Shown piece by piece: positions 20,591-32,356 of a stretch of 64,000 nucleotides of DNA (position 1 is the first letter of the stretch; each line of letters opens with the position of its first letter). Position numbers and translations under genes: made by a program. The notes beneath the pieces are model-generated. The model ran no database searches and had not been told where the DNA came from. It was given only the letters and a program-made list of their open reading frames with translations. The stretch lies in assembly GCA_025174535.1 (NCBI GenBank), contig JALBUN010000006.1, positions 1,364,001 to 1,428,000 of the forward strand. The letters run 5' to 3'. The stretch is from Cantharellus purpuraceus (Eukaryota > Basidiomycota > Agaricomycetes > Cantharellales > Hydnaceae).

Positions 20591-23500
20591 AAACACCCCT
20601 CACATACAACACAACCTTAAAATACTACAACAAAACTGTTGCAGATCCAAGGGGGTTATGCTCACGCTAACAAACACTGCAGATCCAAATGATTGGGACA
20701 TCATTCTAATTCAAGAACCATATATATACCCTAATTCAAGTCTCACGGCAACTTCAAGCAAATGGATACCGTTATACCCAGCGACCTTAGCAGAAGATAA
20801 CCCATCCACCCCTAAATCGATCATACTAGTAAACGCCAATCTACACTCCGACGCATACGACCAGATCACAATTTGATCCAACCACATTACAGCAATCAAG
20901 TTCATGCGCAGCAACACCCCAATAACCATATACAACATTTACAACCCCCCAGAATCAAACCTGGCAATTTTGGAACTCCAGAACTGGCTACAAACGCAAC
21001 CCCCTAATGTTAACGACCACATAATATGGGCAGGTGACTTCAACAAACATCATGCAATCTGGGCCGGTATGGACAACCCAGAATGCAATCGACATAGCAA
21101 TAGCACACTCCTCATAGAGCTCTTAACACAATACGGTCTAAACCTCAGAATACCTGCTGCCACACCAACCTTCCACTCTGACAGTCATGACACATGGTCC
21201 ACCATAGACCTGGTCTTCAGCACAGCAATTAGCGCGGACCTCATTGTATACTGCAATGCTGACATGGCCTCACGAATCCCAGGCGCAGATCACCTTCCAA
21301 TACATACAATCATAAATACGTCCATCAGTCACAAAGAAAACCAACCCCAACGCAACTTTCATAAGGTAGACTGGCCAAAATTTCAGAAGAAGCTTGAAGA
21401 ACACATTTCATTATACACCTCCTTATCCAATACTAATCACATAATTCACACCCCACAGAATCTAGACCAATATGTTGACAACATTACAGATGCTATTCAG
21501 AAGACCATTTGTGACATCGTTCCATTCGCATGCATTACGAGCTACACTAAACAATGGTGGACTGAAGAGCTCTCCCATCTTCGGAAGGAATTTGCAAGAC
21601 TCAGCAGATATGAATTCCATGCGTGAGACTCCTTGGAATGGGCACAGGCGAAAGCAGCCAGTAACAAAGCTAGAAACACATACACCTCTGCACTATGCTG
21701 TACCAAAGCGAATCACTGGAGGCAGTGGCTCGAGAATATTGAGGAGAAGGATATATGGATAGCGGGCAAATTTGCAAAAAACCCCATCTCAGACAGCAGC
21801 CTCACTCACATACCTACACTCTACAAAAAGGATGTAAACGGCCAAATCCTGGAAGAATTCCATATGGATGACCAAAAAGCTAAGTTACTAACAGAAACAT
21901 TCTTTCCCCAGCGCCCCACATCTCTCCCCCCCATGCCAGAAGATAACAGAATCCCTGAAACCCATATCCGATTCAGCATGCCTGCCCCACACCAAATCCT
22001 ATGCAGAATTACAAAAACCAAGCCCTTCAAAGCTCCGGGAGGTGATGGTATACCCAATGTCATACTCAAGAAATGTGCCGATACGCTTGTACCCCTCCTG
22101 CACAAGTGCCTCACTGCGATCATAGAGCTCAAACACTTCCCGAAAGCCTGGAAGACATGGAGGACCATTGTCCTATGCAAACCAGGCAGAGCAGACTACA
22201 CAATTGCGAAGTCCTACCGGCCTATAGCGCTGTACAACACCATGGGCAAAGTCCTGTCAGGGGTAATGACAGATATATTAGTATACACCACGCTACGTCA
22301 TTCACTCATTCCTGCCAAACATTTTGGTGGGCTCCCAGGTAAGAATACCACTGACATGCTCCTCTACCTCACGCACAGGATCAAAGAAAGCTGGAGGCGA
22401 AACAAAGTTGTAACAGTTATTCTTCTTGACATCGCCAGTGCCTTCCCAAACGCAGTCACCAAGTGCCTTATCAAAAACATGTGTCGTCTGGGATACCTGA
22501 AAGAAATCATAATTTTCTTCAATGCCATGCTTACAAATAGGCATTCCTACCTCTCATTTAACGACTTCACCTCGACAGGACAAAACATAGATAATGGTAT
22601 TGGACAGGGAGAGACAGCATCCATGGTCCTCTATCTTATCTACAGTGCAGGTCTCATCTCCATACCACAAGGCAGAATGGAAGATGGGGGAGCATATGTG
22701 GATGACACCTTCTTTGTAGTGATCGGAGACACCTTCGAGGAGTGCGACATCAAACTCAATAACATGCTAGATGCTCAGGAAGTATGGTCAGCAGCGCACA
22801 ACTCACACGCAGAATTATCCAAATTCAAATGTCTCCAATTCACACGAAAAAACATTGTGAGGCCTAGCTTCTACAGGCCAAACTTGGACATAGTACTCCA
22901 CTCTGTAGACCATGCAAGACTCTTAGGAGTCGAGATCGACAATCAACTCTGCTGGCACCACCATGCACAGAAGGCAACCGCCAGCGGTGCAAATCTGCTT
23001 ATGGCCATTAATAGACTGACCAGACCATCCTTTGGTCTACCAGCCAACTACGTCCGCAGACTATACATCTCCATGGTCGTCCCAAAAATGGAATATGCAC
23101 TGCCAGTGTGGTACACCCCAATGGGTACCTACCCCCGATCAGGCAGAAAGTCGGGCTCGGTCAGACACACAAGAGAAATGGGAAAGGTACAAAGATTAGC
23201 ATGTAAACTAATCACAGGTGCTTTCAGATGCACAGCAACAGACATTCTTGAACTACATGCAGACATCCCACCAATGCAAATCCGCCTTGCAGATACATGT
23301 CACCACCAGGCTCTCCGGCTATGCACCCTACCCAAATCACACCCACTCGCACCCATCGTAGAAAGAAGCATCAGATGTAACGTAGACATCGCTCAGCAGT
23401 TGACCATCTATTAAAACACTTCGCCATCAAATCATCAACTATAGAAGGAACAATACCGGCATCACCCCTCCTGGAGGCCGCAGTTTACTTCAAACATCGA

Positions 23501-24455
23501 AAAAGATCCCAAAGCTGCCCTCCAAAGGATCCGCACAAGGATGGATGACCTTCAAATATTTACCGATGGCTCAGGTCACAAGGAGCACATAGGCGTGGCA
23601 GCTACCACCCTGGCAGGAGATTATCACCTGCAATTCTGTCTAGGACACGACTCAAGGCACACGGTCTTCGAAGGTGAACTGGTTGGTATCATACTTGTGC
23701 TACAGATCATCTACACACAACATATGGCACACACAATCCTGATTGCACTAGACAATCAAGCCGCTATCGAGGCGATTAGCAAAGATACACTGCAACCATC
23801 ACAATACCTATTAGATGCCATTCAAGACTCGATCAGGAAACTCAAAGCCCACCGTAGAAATCTACTTATACACTTTGAATGGGTCCCAGGCCACAAGGGT
23901 GCGGAAGGTAATGAATTAGCTGATACCCTCGCTAAACAGGCAGCAGAAGGTCTATGCTCACCTGCCAACAATCTCCCCCAACTTCTCCACTGAAGGTTAC
24001 CAGCTAGCCTTGCCGCACTCAAAGCATATAGAAAACAAAGTATATATGGCAGATGGCAGGAGTTATGGTGTCAGTCACTGAGGCACGACAAGATATCCAA
24101 ATTTGACCCACGACTACCTAATCGGAAGGCAGCACGCTCAATCCTGGCCCTACCACGACACGCAACCAGCATCATTATACAATTGAGATCCGGACACATA
24201 GGACTAAACTGTTTCCTCAAAAGAATCAAGGCTGTCGACAACGCACTATGTGCCCAATGCAAACAACTAGAAACAGTTGTGCATTACCTACTACACTGCA
24301 AAAGATTCGAATCACAGCGCAAGGAGCTACGCCGCAACACAGGTAAAGCGAGCTATTCCACATCCCGACTACTAGGCAATGATAATGTCATCGATCACAT
24401 GCTCAAATACATTGAAGGATCGAGAAGATTTTTGACACGGAAAGACCCTGAATAG
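20583..24455 (+). pseudogene. LINE ORF2 (EN-RT-RH), degenerate
   Basis: The apurinic-type endonuclease shows ILIQEPYI, WAGDFNKHHAIW, TIDLVFS and GADHLPIHT. The RT shows GDGIPNVILKK, LLDIASAFPNA and YVDD (near 22.70 kb). The RNase H shows IFTDGSG, FEGEL, ALDNQAAIEAI and GNELADTLAK, keeping all four acidic residues. The C-terminal motif CAQCKQLETVVHYLLHC precedes TAG 24453-24455. Breaks: in-frame TGA at 20874-20876, 21624-21626 and 23991-23993, and two frameshifts between about 23395 and 23540 (the frame of VDHLLKHFAIKSS is used in between). All three stops can derive from CGA. Confidence 0.88.
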
Positions 24456-25054
24456 ACTAAGCTTCACATTATCTACCAAAGAAGCTCAACACTGACATAG
24501 ACCACAACACACAGAACAACACGTTTCCAACACACTCATCAGCTCTCGCTTTATGCCGATCCATCAAGGGGTACCCCACCCCGCCTTCACGCCTCCCTGG
24601 CAACATACTCCAGTCGATCTGAAAAGAAACCTCAATATGACCTAGCTGGGCACCAACATCACACCCACCCCTTAGATCCGACCCCGTCAATCACCACATA
24701 GATACCATCCCTTATACAATGAATATATGAGCTCCCTGCATTGGTGATACGGGGAGTTTTGACTGTGCCTGGAGAACCAGGCGCAGGATCCCTATGCAGC
24801 AAGAGGTATAAAACCCAGGGTACAGCCAACCTCTAAGGGCGATAGGTTTAGAACCGCATCACCAGCCATTAAATTGGCCAAATGCATAGCTCATAAAACT
24901 ATCTATTTCCCGATCTCTACCACCACAATCCTACACAGTGACAATGAGGCCCGTAATCAAAGATCCTGGCTATACCTTAGTTCATGTAACAGTAACGGTG
25001 TACCATAAGCGCATCAGCGCTTCAAGCACCTTAATTGATCTTCTCTCTCTCTCT
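24456..25054 (+). other. LINE 3' UTR with CT-repeat tail
   Basis: Non-coding 0.6 kb after ORF2. It contains a GCGCATCAGCGC hairpin near 25010 and ends in a (CT)n microsatellite abutting the target duplication. In LINEs with simple-repeat tails this region is read by the RT for priming; that role is inferred. Confidence 0.6.
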
Positions 25055-25319
25055 CTCTGCTGAATTTGAAGCTGCTGGCATCGGCGAAGTTTTGTGGGTC
25101 CATGTGGGTCCAAACTTTGCCCAGCAGGACAATAAATTTGTGAACCCATTTCTGCATGGAAAATTCCTGAAAAAAAATATGAAAAAAATAGAGAATATTT
25201 GAATGACCCTAAATAGAAAAAGCAGCATGTATATGCTGATATTTTAAGGCCATAAAGCGAAAATATACAATTTTGGGACCATAAACAAGATCTTTTCAGG
25301 GAAAACCAGTTCCCATACA

Positions 25320-25432
25320 GAGAACTTTAACTACTGCCTACCACCCTCAAGCTGATGGACAGAGGTTTTGAATCAGATGCTGGAAACCGTGCTGCGCTCT
25401 TATGTAAGCCCCACGCATGACAACTGGGTGGC
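25320..25432 (+). pseudogene. Ty3/gypsy integrase scrap
   Basis: About 110 bp. Conceptual pieces TAYHPQADGQ, LNQMLE and SPTHDNW in shifting frames match the end of a gypsy integrase core, with one small deletion. It is trapped between two LTR copies. Confidence 0.65.
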
Positions 25433-28248
25433 TGTTTTGGAACCTGCAAAATTATGGTGTTAGGGCAAACTCTAAATCACCACAATTCCATGAATGAACA
25501 GCTGAGAAGAATATCAAACCCTGCTGCAGCACAACTCCAGAAATGATTTAACATTTGTACTTTGGTTACTGTTTTGGAACCCACAAAATTATGGTGTTAG
25601 GGCAAACTCTAAATCACCACAATTCCGTGAATGAACAGCTGAGAAGAATATCAAATCCTACTGCAGCACAACTCCAGAAACAATTTAACGTTTGTACTTT
25701 GGTTACAATCTGTTGTAATGGTCAATGCAGACGATATGCAGGAAGGTAATACGTTTCTTAGCAGTAGAGAATGAATAAGACTTCCAGAGTCTAGAGTTCA
25801 TGGATGCTTAGGGGTCCAGATATTCCAAAATGAGGGGAATGCACTTAGAGGCTAGAGGAAGTAGGCAGATGAATCCGACCATCCAACCAGTGACACTCAG
25901 AAGTGGGTAACAGCGATGTGTGAAGTAGTCTAGCAACTGCTTCACACGAGTTCAAGATTCTAATGCTCTGCAAAGGCAGTACACACTAGTAACTTAAACA
26001 AGAGCACTAATGGCAGGACTATTGACAGACAATCTCACCCTGTAGATTCGTAGTCACACGAGGTAGATACTACACTCATGCCCAAAGCAGGACAATCACT
26101 ACTTCGAGTGCAATCGAATACAGTTACACAACTGTAAGCGACCCTTGAACTGGACAATCAACAGTTACTGAGATATAGAGGATGACACTGTATGTCACTC
26201 TAGTCACACTGATGTGCAAATGATGGGGTAGAAATGGTTATTTATTCAGAGGCAGAATGGGCTCCTTTTATATTGTATTTACAGGAGCTGACTAATACTA
26301 CTGGAAACTTCTACCTATTAATAGATGGAAACTACTGGAAGCTAATGGAATATGTGAGAAGGGGGTGGAAGTTTCCTAGCCAATGAGCTGCTTGGATTTG
26401 CTCTGACTCATGGCATGAGTCATGAATGGAGTCATAGTATGAGTAATCACAGGAGTCATGGTATGAGTCATGGAAGGAGTCATTGCATGAGTCACCATTA
26501 CTCAAATAACTTGGCCAATACTTCGTTTCCTGGGATGATCAGCACAGCTATGGGTAGGCACAGCTTCTATTGAACTCTCCACTGAAAATGGAGTCAGGAG
26601 GTGCAGTGGTTGTGAAGATATTGAGCCTTTACTGGCAGTGGTGACCAGATTGAGTTGGAGATTAAAATGAGTCATATGGTCGAAAATGAGTCAGTTGTCT
26701 AGGTGACTCTAGCTAACTTTGAAGCTACTAACATCTACGAAGGTTTGTGGGTCCATGTGGGTCCCAAACTTCGCCCAGCAGAACAACAAGGTTGTGGACT
26801 CATTTCTGCATGGAAAATTCCTGAAAAAATATGAAAAAATAGAGAATATTTGAATGGCCCTGAATCAAGAGAAAGCAGCACATATATGCCGATATTTAAG
26901 GCCATGAAGCAAAATTGTACAGTTTCGGGACTTTAAACAAGATCTTTTAAGAGAAAACCAGTTCCCATACAGTTACAATCCTTTGTATTGGTCAATGCAG
27001 ACTATATGCAGAAAAGTAATATGTTTCTTAGCAGCAAGAAATGAATAAGACTTCCAGAGTCTAGAGTTCATGGATGCTTAGGGGTCCAGATATTCTGAAA
27101 AGAGGGGAATGCACTTAGAGGCTAAAGGAAGTAGGTGGATGAATCCAACCGTCCAACCAGTGGCACTCTGAAGCAGGTAACAGCAGTGTGTGAAGTAGTC
27201 TAGCAACTGCTTCACACGAGTTCAAGATTCTAATGCTCTGCAAAGGCAGTACACACTAGTAACTTAAACAAGAGCACTAATGGCAGGACTATTGACAGAC
27301 AATCTCACCCTGTAGATTTGTAGTCATGTGAGGTAGATACTACACTCACGCCCAAAGCAGGACAATCACTACTTCGAGTGCAATCGAATACAGTTACACA
27401 ACTGTAAGCGACCCTTGAACTGGACAATCAACAGTTACTGAGATATAGAGGATGACACTGTATGTCACTCTAGTCACACTGATGTGCAAATGATGGGGTA
27501 GAAATGGTTATTTATTCAGAGGCAGAATGGCCTCCTTATATATTGTATTTACAGGAGCTGACTAATGGTTCTGGAATATTCTACCTATTAATAGATGGAA
27601 GCTACTGGAAGGTTGTGGAAGGTGGAATAAAGGGGTAGAATATTCCAAGCCAATCAGAGGTTCTGATCACTGGACTAACACTGATCAGGAGCTGAATAAT
27701 GGTTCTGGAAAGTTCTATCTAATAATAGAAGGAAACAGCTAGAATGTTATGGAAAGGGGTAGAATATTCCAAGGCAATCACCTGATTTGATCACCCATCA
27801 CCTGATCTGATCCCTGAACTAGGCACTGATCAGGCAAAAAGAAGGGTGTCCACCCTGTTTTCTGCACTGGTTTGGACAGCCATGGATAGCCACATGTCAT
27901 GTGATGATCTCCACAGAAAATAGTGCCATGAGAGGCTGTGGTTGTCAAGTTAGAGAATATTTATTGATCAGAGACATCTGAGCTTGAATTCAGGCTGAAT
28001 GCCTGGTCCAAAGGGGGAGAGCCAGCTGTGTGAAGGTTTGTGGGTGCCTATGGGTCCACAACAGCAGAAATAAATGATTCTGGGCCAAGTTCTGCATTAA
28101 AAAATATAGAAAAATAGAGAATATTTGAATAAGTCCATTCCAGGTACAAGCACCAAATATATGGTGATATTTAGGAATGGAAAAGCAAAGTATAGCACAT
28201 TGGTGCTGTATAAATAGGATTTGATAGGGAAAAGGTGGTTCCCATACA
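25433..28248 (+). mobile_element. Long LTR copy 2, family A start and family B end
   Basis: Starts TGTTTTGGAACCTGC at 25433, is interrupted by copy 3, resumes at 26977 and ends CCCATACA at 28248. From about 27.77 kb the sequence is family B (CACCTGATCTGATCCCTG, GGACAGCCATGG) rather than A, so the copy is a natural A/B form, as is 42365-43437. Flanks do not match (GTGGC versus GGGTC). Confidence 0.75.
25570..26971 (+). mobile_element. Solo long LTR (family A), copy 3, nested
   Basis: 1402 bp, TGTTTTGGAACC to CCCATACA, inserted inside copy 2 with a perfect 5 bp target duplication GTTAC (25565-25569 and 26972-26976). This fixes the element ends. It contains the TGAGTCA repeat block (26.40-26.50 kb) and two more TGAGTCA sites near 26.67-26.69 kb. 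No internal region is present, so it is a solo LTR. Confidence 0.9.
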
Positions 28249-28463
28249 GGGTCCATGCTTCACCCAGCAGGATGATAAATTTGTGAACCCATTTCTGCAT
28301 GGAAAATTCCCAAAAAAAAATATGAAAAAAATAGAGAATATATGAATGACTCTAAATCAAGAGAAAGCAGTGTGTATATACTGATATTTTAGGCCATGAA
28401 GTGAAAATATACAATTTTGGGACCATAAACAAGATCTTTTCAGGGAAAACCAGTTCCCATACA
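28249..28463 (+). mobile_element. 3' fragment of a related long LTR (variant C)
   Basis: Resembles 25090-25319 (ACCCATTTCTGCATGG, ATACAATTTTGGGACC) and ends CCCATACA. Its 5' part is missing. It interrupts the copia gag fragment that follows. Confidence 0.7.
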
Positions 28464-28839
28464 AATAGCACTGCATGGAGATGCTATCCATGCTCACACC
28501 ATACATGTCCTCTAGAGCTTTCCAAGCTTTTGCTGGATCATGATTGCCCATAATAGGCTGCTTCCACTCATCTTCAATGTGCAGGGCAATCTCCATATAT
28601 GCCCTTCCAGCACAAAGATCCTATGCTGCAATGGCTGCCATCTCAGCTGCCTTCAGTGCCATTGCATCCACTGGCTCTGGCCTGAGGACTACACCTTGAA
28701 CCATTACCATCTGGTTCAGTCCATATAGTATGGTCTCCATGTTGTTCTTCCATGAGTAGAAATTCATCAAGTTGAGTTTTGGGAACATTGAGAACCCATT
28801 CCCAGTCATAGTTATGTAGTCAAGTTGCATAATGGTCAT
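28464..28839 (-). pseudogene. Ty1/copia gag fragment
   Basis: Minus-strand frame from ATG 28839: MTIMQLDYITMTGNG, LMNFYSWKNNMETILYGL and, after an in-frame stop near 28621, ALHIEDEWKQPIM and PAKAWKALEDMYG. It is nearly the same protein as 57037-57420 on the plus strand. Gag is cut at MDSIS by the LTR fragment. The capsid N-terminus of a copia polyprotein is inferred from that match and the zinc knuckle and protease in the second copy. Confidence 0.8.
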
Positions 28840-28891
28840 AGTAATTGAGTAGATAATTCGTTCAATTTATGTGGCGGCGGGGCCCATAACC

Positions 28892-29022
28892 TGTTGAACA
28901 GCAATTTTACATGGCAGTCAGGGATAAAACTAACTCTATTGTATGTGGCCATAGAGGAACTATACACATGCTGACTAATAGTGAGCGTGCTATATATATA
29001 GAGTAAGTGAGCATACTTCCCA
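28892..29022 (-). mobile_element. Short copia LTR
   Basis: On the minus strand it runs to TTCAACA, followed by GGTTATGGGCCCC, a probable primer-binding region. It includes CTCTATATATATAGCACGC (TATA). It matches 56842-56984. The 5' limit is uncertain. Confidence 0.6.
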
Positions 29023-29029
29023 CACCTTC

Positions 29030-29300
29030 AAACACTTTATCTACCTGGAGTAAGCTTGTATTAAATGAAAGCAATGTGAACTTATCGACTGGGAGACACC
29101 ACCACTGGCGATGATCTAGAAATGGCTTTACTAAACCACAAACAACGGTGCACAGTCTTCGAATGCTGCTTACGATTCTTAACTTCCAGTGCCACTCAGA
29201 CAGTGGTTCAATTTCCTTTGGATGCTCAAGGCTAGCAGTGATATTGAGATTGAGCCACTGCCTCTTGGTCACCCCGCTAGAGGACAACCCTAACTCCGCT
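29030..29300. repeat. Segment duplicated at about 32270-32480
   Basis: Shares GACTGGGAGACACC, AAACCACAAACAACGGTGC and CCACTCAGAC-GTGGTTC with 32.27-32.48 kb in the same orientation at roughly 80 percent identity by eye. Minus-strand frames overlap both but with different stops; coding status unknown. Confidence 0.6.
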
Positions 29301-29435
29301 ACCACTCATGAGCATGGAACCTTCATGGGAACAACACAATATATATAGAGACGAGCATGTCGAAAATCCAGAGTGCACTTGGCTGCTTAGAACGAAAACG
29401 GAAGCCGATTAGGAACTTGAAGTGCAATTGAAACT

Positions 29436-29627
29436 GTGAGAAGCATCCTTCAGGATGAAATGCACAATTCATGGAAAGGGCTGCTTACCTGCCCCATGAA
29501 TTCAACATTTGGACACATTGTTGGACTACAGGGCAAAACTGTGAAACATCGGCAAGAAAAGACAAACACTAGGATTCACATCCCCAAAGCGGGAGAAGGG
29601 GCCACAATTACAATAATTGGTCAGTAG
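29436..29627 (+). pseudogene. Isolated KH-domain relic
   Basis: The frame contains HIVGLQGKTVKHRQEKTN followed by TRIHIPKAGE and ATITIIGQ: the KH GXXG loop, helix and beta-strand of an RNA-binding KH domain. Upstream and downstream domains are missing, and no splice signals rescue a full protein. It resembles vigilin-type KH modules like those at 37.5-39.4 kb. Probably a remnant of a KH gene left beside the copia LTR. Confidence 0.6.
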
Positions 29628-30902
29628 CTCCTGTTTGTGGAAAGGATGAGACTTTATCTATAAGGCCCAAGAAGACAGGTGGATCAGGTGAAAAAATATA
29701 ATATTACAGCTGGGCTCCCATGGACAACAGTATCAAATGATAACGACACAAATGTCATCCCAAGGATCTCATGCTTGTACATATATATGTGGATGACTGT
29801 GGCAGAGTTGTTGGTGCTGTGCGTCTTGTCACAACTTCACACCCCCTTCGGGTTCTCTCATCGCATTGTACTGTAGATATTCTTCGATGCCATCATGTGA
29901 GTCCAGTAAAGGATAAGCTTGAGTAAGCACTGCACGTCCTGATCACTGGCCAGACTTCATTAGGGTCAAGAAATGCGGGGAAGTGGTGCGACACGTAGGC
30001 CTGTCATGGCTATACACATGGAACATGTGGTTCCGCCATGGAAACACTCACAGAAGCTGAAAAATGGAGCATGACAAATTGTGGGGGACGCACCAAAACA
30101 CAAGATTGTGACTTTGTTAGTAATGAAATGAAGACGGGATCAACCCCGGAGTAGGTGGTTCCAGTTCATGTGAATGGTAAGGCGATGGCTGAGGGGGAGA
30201 GAGAATGTTCTGAACAAGGATTTGGTAGTGTGTTTTTAAGCACCTCTCAACAGGCCTAGATCTCGTTAGTCTATCTTTCTGGATTGCACACTTAACTTTT
30301 GTAGATATTCAGGCGGTTCCTTAAGGTCCTCAGATCTCAGAGCCCGAGACTTATATTGGGATGTTAATCCGTCCTCCTGGTCAGTTATGCAGCGTCAGTT
30401 GAATTGATCTAGAGCACGAGAAAGATCCCTCACCCAAGGTGCTGGAGACAGGCACAGGAGATAGATTAACGCATATAAGTTCATCAGCCCTGAGGCCAGC
30501 CGAAATTCAACATTCAGGACAGGTGTAGAAAGAAAGGAAGTACCGCGTGCACGCGTACTGGTTTCCAAACTAGCATGCTTATTTTTACCTGCGAATATCA
30601 TCATCATGCTTACAGTCATCAGGGCAAATCCTATCGTGGAAGGTGCTCTCAAGATCTCAGGTGTCGGCAACCTCCGATCTTTATATCACTATATCTCTTT
30701 ATCTCTTCATATCCATGATTTCCCTTGTCCCCCGACCTCACTCTTTGCAGCAGACAACTCCGCGAGCAAGCGAGCAGGCAACCAAGCAAAGCAAACTTAT
30801 CGGAATAGGACGTGGCTGATAGAAATGGTACATAGGGTTCATGTTTGATCTTTGACAGACATACATCGACGTCCCATAGGACTTGGAGACGAACGCGAGG
30901 GT
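29628..30902. other. Region without a supported gene
   Basis: 1.27 kb. A minus-strand frame (30395 to about 30640) encodes a small hydrophobic protein (FALMTVSMMMIFAG and LMNLYALIYLLCL as possible membrane segments), but it lacks a good ATG context and homology cues. Nothing else recognised. Confidence 0.35.
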
Positions 30903-31579
30903 TCATCGATTAGCGTCCTGTTCAGCGGGCTGCGTCTGCGATGTCTCAGACCACTTCAATATCTCCGATAAGAAATCGTCCATCAACTCGGGGTGGAAGG
31001 TCCCGCTCGCCTTCCGATGTTTAGGGTCGGGTGTTGTCACTGTGAAAGAACGTGGTTACTGATATGACCATCGCGAGGTATAGGTCATTGCGGACGAACC
31101 AATCAGTTTTGGCATTGGTGTGGTAGTGTCTGTGGAGTATAGAGATTGAGTCAACAACCATCTTGGGGGAAATAATGGGCGTGGTACTGTACGCACTGTT
31201 CGCACTGTTGACCCCGCCGGTGGCCCCCGATGCCTTGCACTGGTCATGGGGATCATATAACCTACGGTGCTTGTTCTCCCGCTGCATGCCCGTATCGGGA
31301 CGTGACGTTTTTGGGGGAGCACTTGCCGGCAGGTTTTCTTTTTTTGGATCGGTGCGAGGCACCTTGTGCCATTGTGACAGGTGCTCTCGCAACTTTTCTG
31401 GAGGGATAATGGGCCTCCTCTCCCCTCCACCTGCTGTGAAATAGTTCAATAATAATAGTACAAGAAAGGACCTTGTGCCTACCCTCTGCATCTAGCTTGG
31501 CAATCTCTGCGGCGAGAGCTTCGTCAACCTTGATACCAGAAGCAAGAAGAATATTTTGAAGAGAATCGTTGTAAGACAT
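30903..31579 (-). CDS. Unrecognised small protein, 2-3 exons
   Basis: Starts MSYNDSLQNILLASGIKVDEAL at 31579. A GT-AG intron (about 31444-31492, donor GTAGGC) joins to AGGGERRPIIPPEKLREHL, then a basic, Ser-rich middle (ASAPPKTSRPDTG) and SPKMVVDSISILHRHYH with KTDWFVRNDLYLAM. The last exon may be TTPDPKHRKASG...FHPELMDDFLSEILKW ending TGA 30903-30905, but the splice into it is not resolved. A TATA-like GATATAAAGTG lies about 75 bp upstream. No family recognised. Confidence 0.5.
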
Positions 31580-31639
31580 GATGAGTCCAAGTTTTGACCA
31601 CAAGAAGTGGGGGTGGGGGTTGATAAATGATGGGGCACG

Positions 31640-31665
31640 CCCAGCTACACTTTATATCCTGCCAC
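31640..31665 (-). promoter_or_regulatory. TATA-like element upstream of 31579
   Basis: Minus strand GGCAGGATATAAAGTG, about 75 bp upstream of the MSYNDSL start. Placement fits a core promoter. Confidence 0.45.
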
Positions 31666-32356
31666 GCTACTCATATATCTACCAAACTTCTTCAGACAAG
31701 CTCCGACTCGGTTCACTAGTATTGTGTTCTGCCGAGATCTGAATTGCCGGGTGCGCCTTTTCGTGAATTCTCTAATACATCGCTAGACACGACATGATAA
31801 GCCAGTTGAAAGTAAAGGGTATACTTCCTTGTTTTTCAGATAGGTATGGTCCGCAGCATGCCTGGAAACTTTATACCTGTCACTCGGTTGGTCGGATATG
31901 GGAATAATACTAGTATGTACCACTACGCCAATTTGCTTCCGACCCATGCATGATATATAAGCTGCTGGACTTTGGGCCTCATGAGTATTATCATTCACTT
32001 CACCACTTCTTCCCCCTTCCTATCTCTAGCAGCGTGGGCAGGAGGGTTTGTCTTCTCATACTCCCAGTCGAGGTTGGATTAGCCGACAGCGGAAGATGAG
32101 ACAAATGTATTCAATACCTCCATCCAGACCGTTCCAGTCACAGCACGTTGGTATCTAAAAAGAGCTGGCGGTAGACTAAGAATATGTGCCTTTTGACAAG
32201 TGAATACGGCTCATGCATACGAAATACATGACCGAAGCGGCCAATGCAGCATCCCCATTCCCGTCAGATACATTCTTTATCCACCTGGAGATAAGCTTGT
32301 GTTAGATGGAAGCAAACTGAACTCGGCGACTGGGAGACACCGCCACTAACGATAAT
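31666..32356. other. Intergenic, no supported gene
   Basis: Contains a 71-codon minus frame at 31783-31998 without recognisable features and the right-hand member of the 29.03/32.27 kb duplication. No RNA gene seen. Confidence 0.35.

Larger units (their letters stand above)
18997..25054 (+). mobile_element. Complete non-LTR retrotransposon (LINE, Tad/I-like), 6.06 kb
   Basis: Bounded by a 14 bp target duplication and ending in a (CT)n tail, so it is full length. Order: short 5' UTR, ORF1 (nucleic-acid-binding, zinc knuckles), ORF2 (endonuclease, reverse transcriptase, RNase H, C-terminal zinc motif), and a 0.6 kb 3' UTR. Presence of RNase H and a C-terminal CCHC-type motif fits the Tad1/I-like superfamily known in fungi. 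ORF2 is broken by stops and frameshifts, so this copy is dead. Confidence 0.88.
17978..25319 (+). mobile_element. Long LTR (family A), copy 1, split by the LINE
   Basis: The LTR occupies 17978-18996 and 25069-25319, about 1.27 kb without the LINE. It begins TGTTTTGGAACC and ends CCCATACA, the family termini. No matching 5 bp flanks are found for this copy, so it may be rearranged or older. Internal landmarks shared with all copies: GCAAACTCTAAATCACC near the start, a GTGTGAAG...CTTCACAC hairpin, a block of GAGTCAT repeats at 18.71-18.78 kb, and an A-rich end. Confidence 0.8.

Noticed and set aside
28907..29305. 132-codon minus frame over the copia LTR
   Set aside because: It spans LTR and flank, contains the LTR TATA region, and has no recognisable domain.
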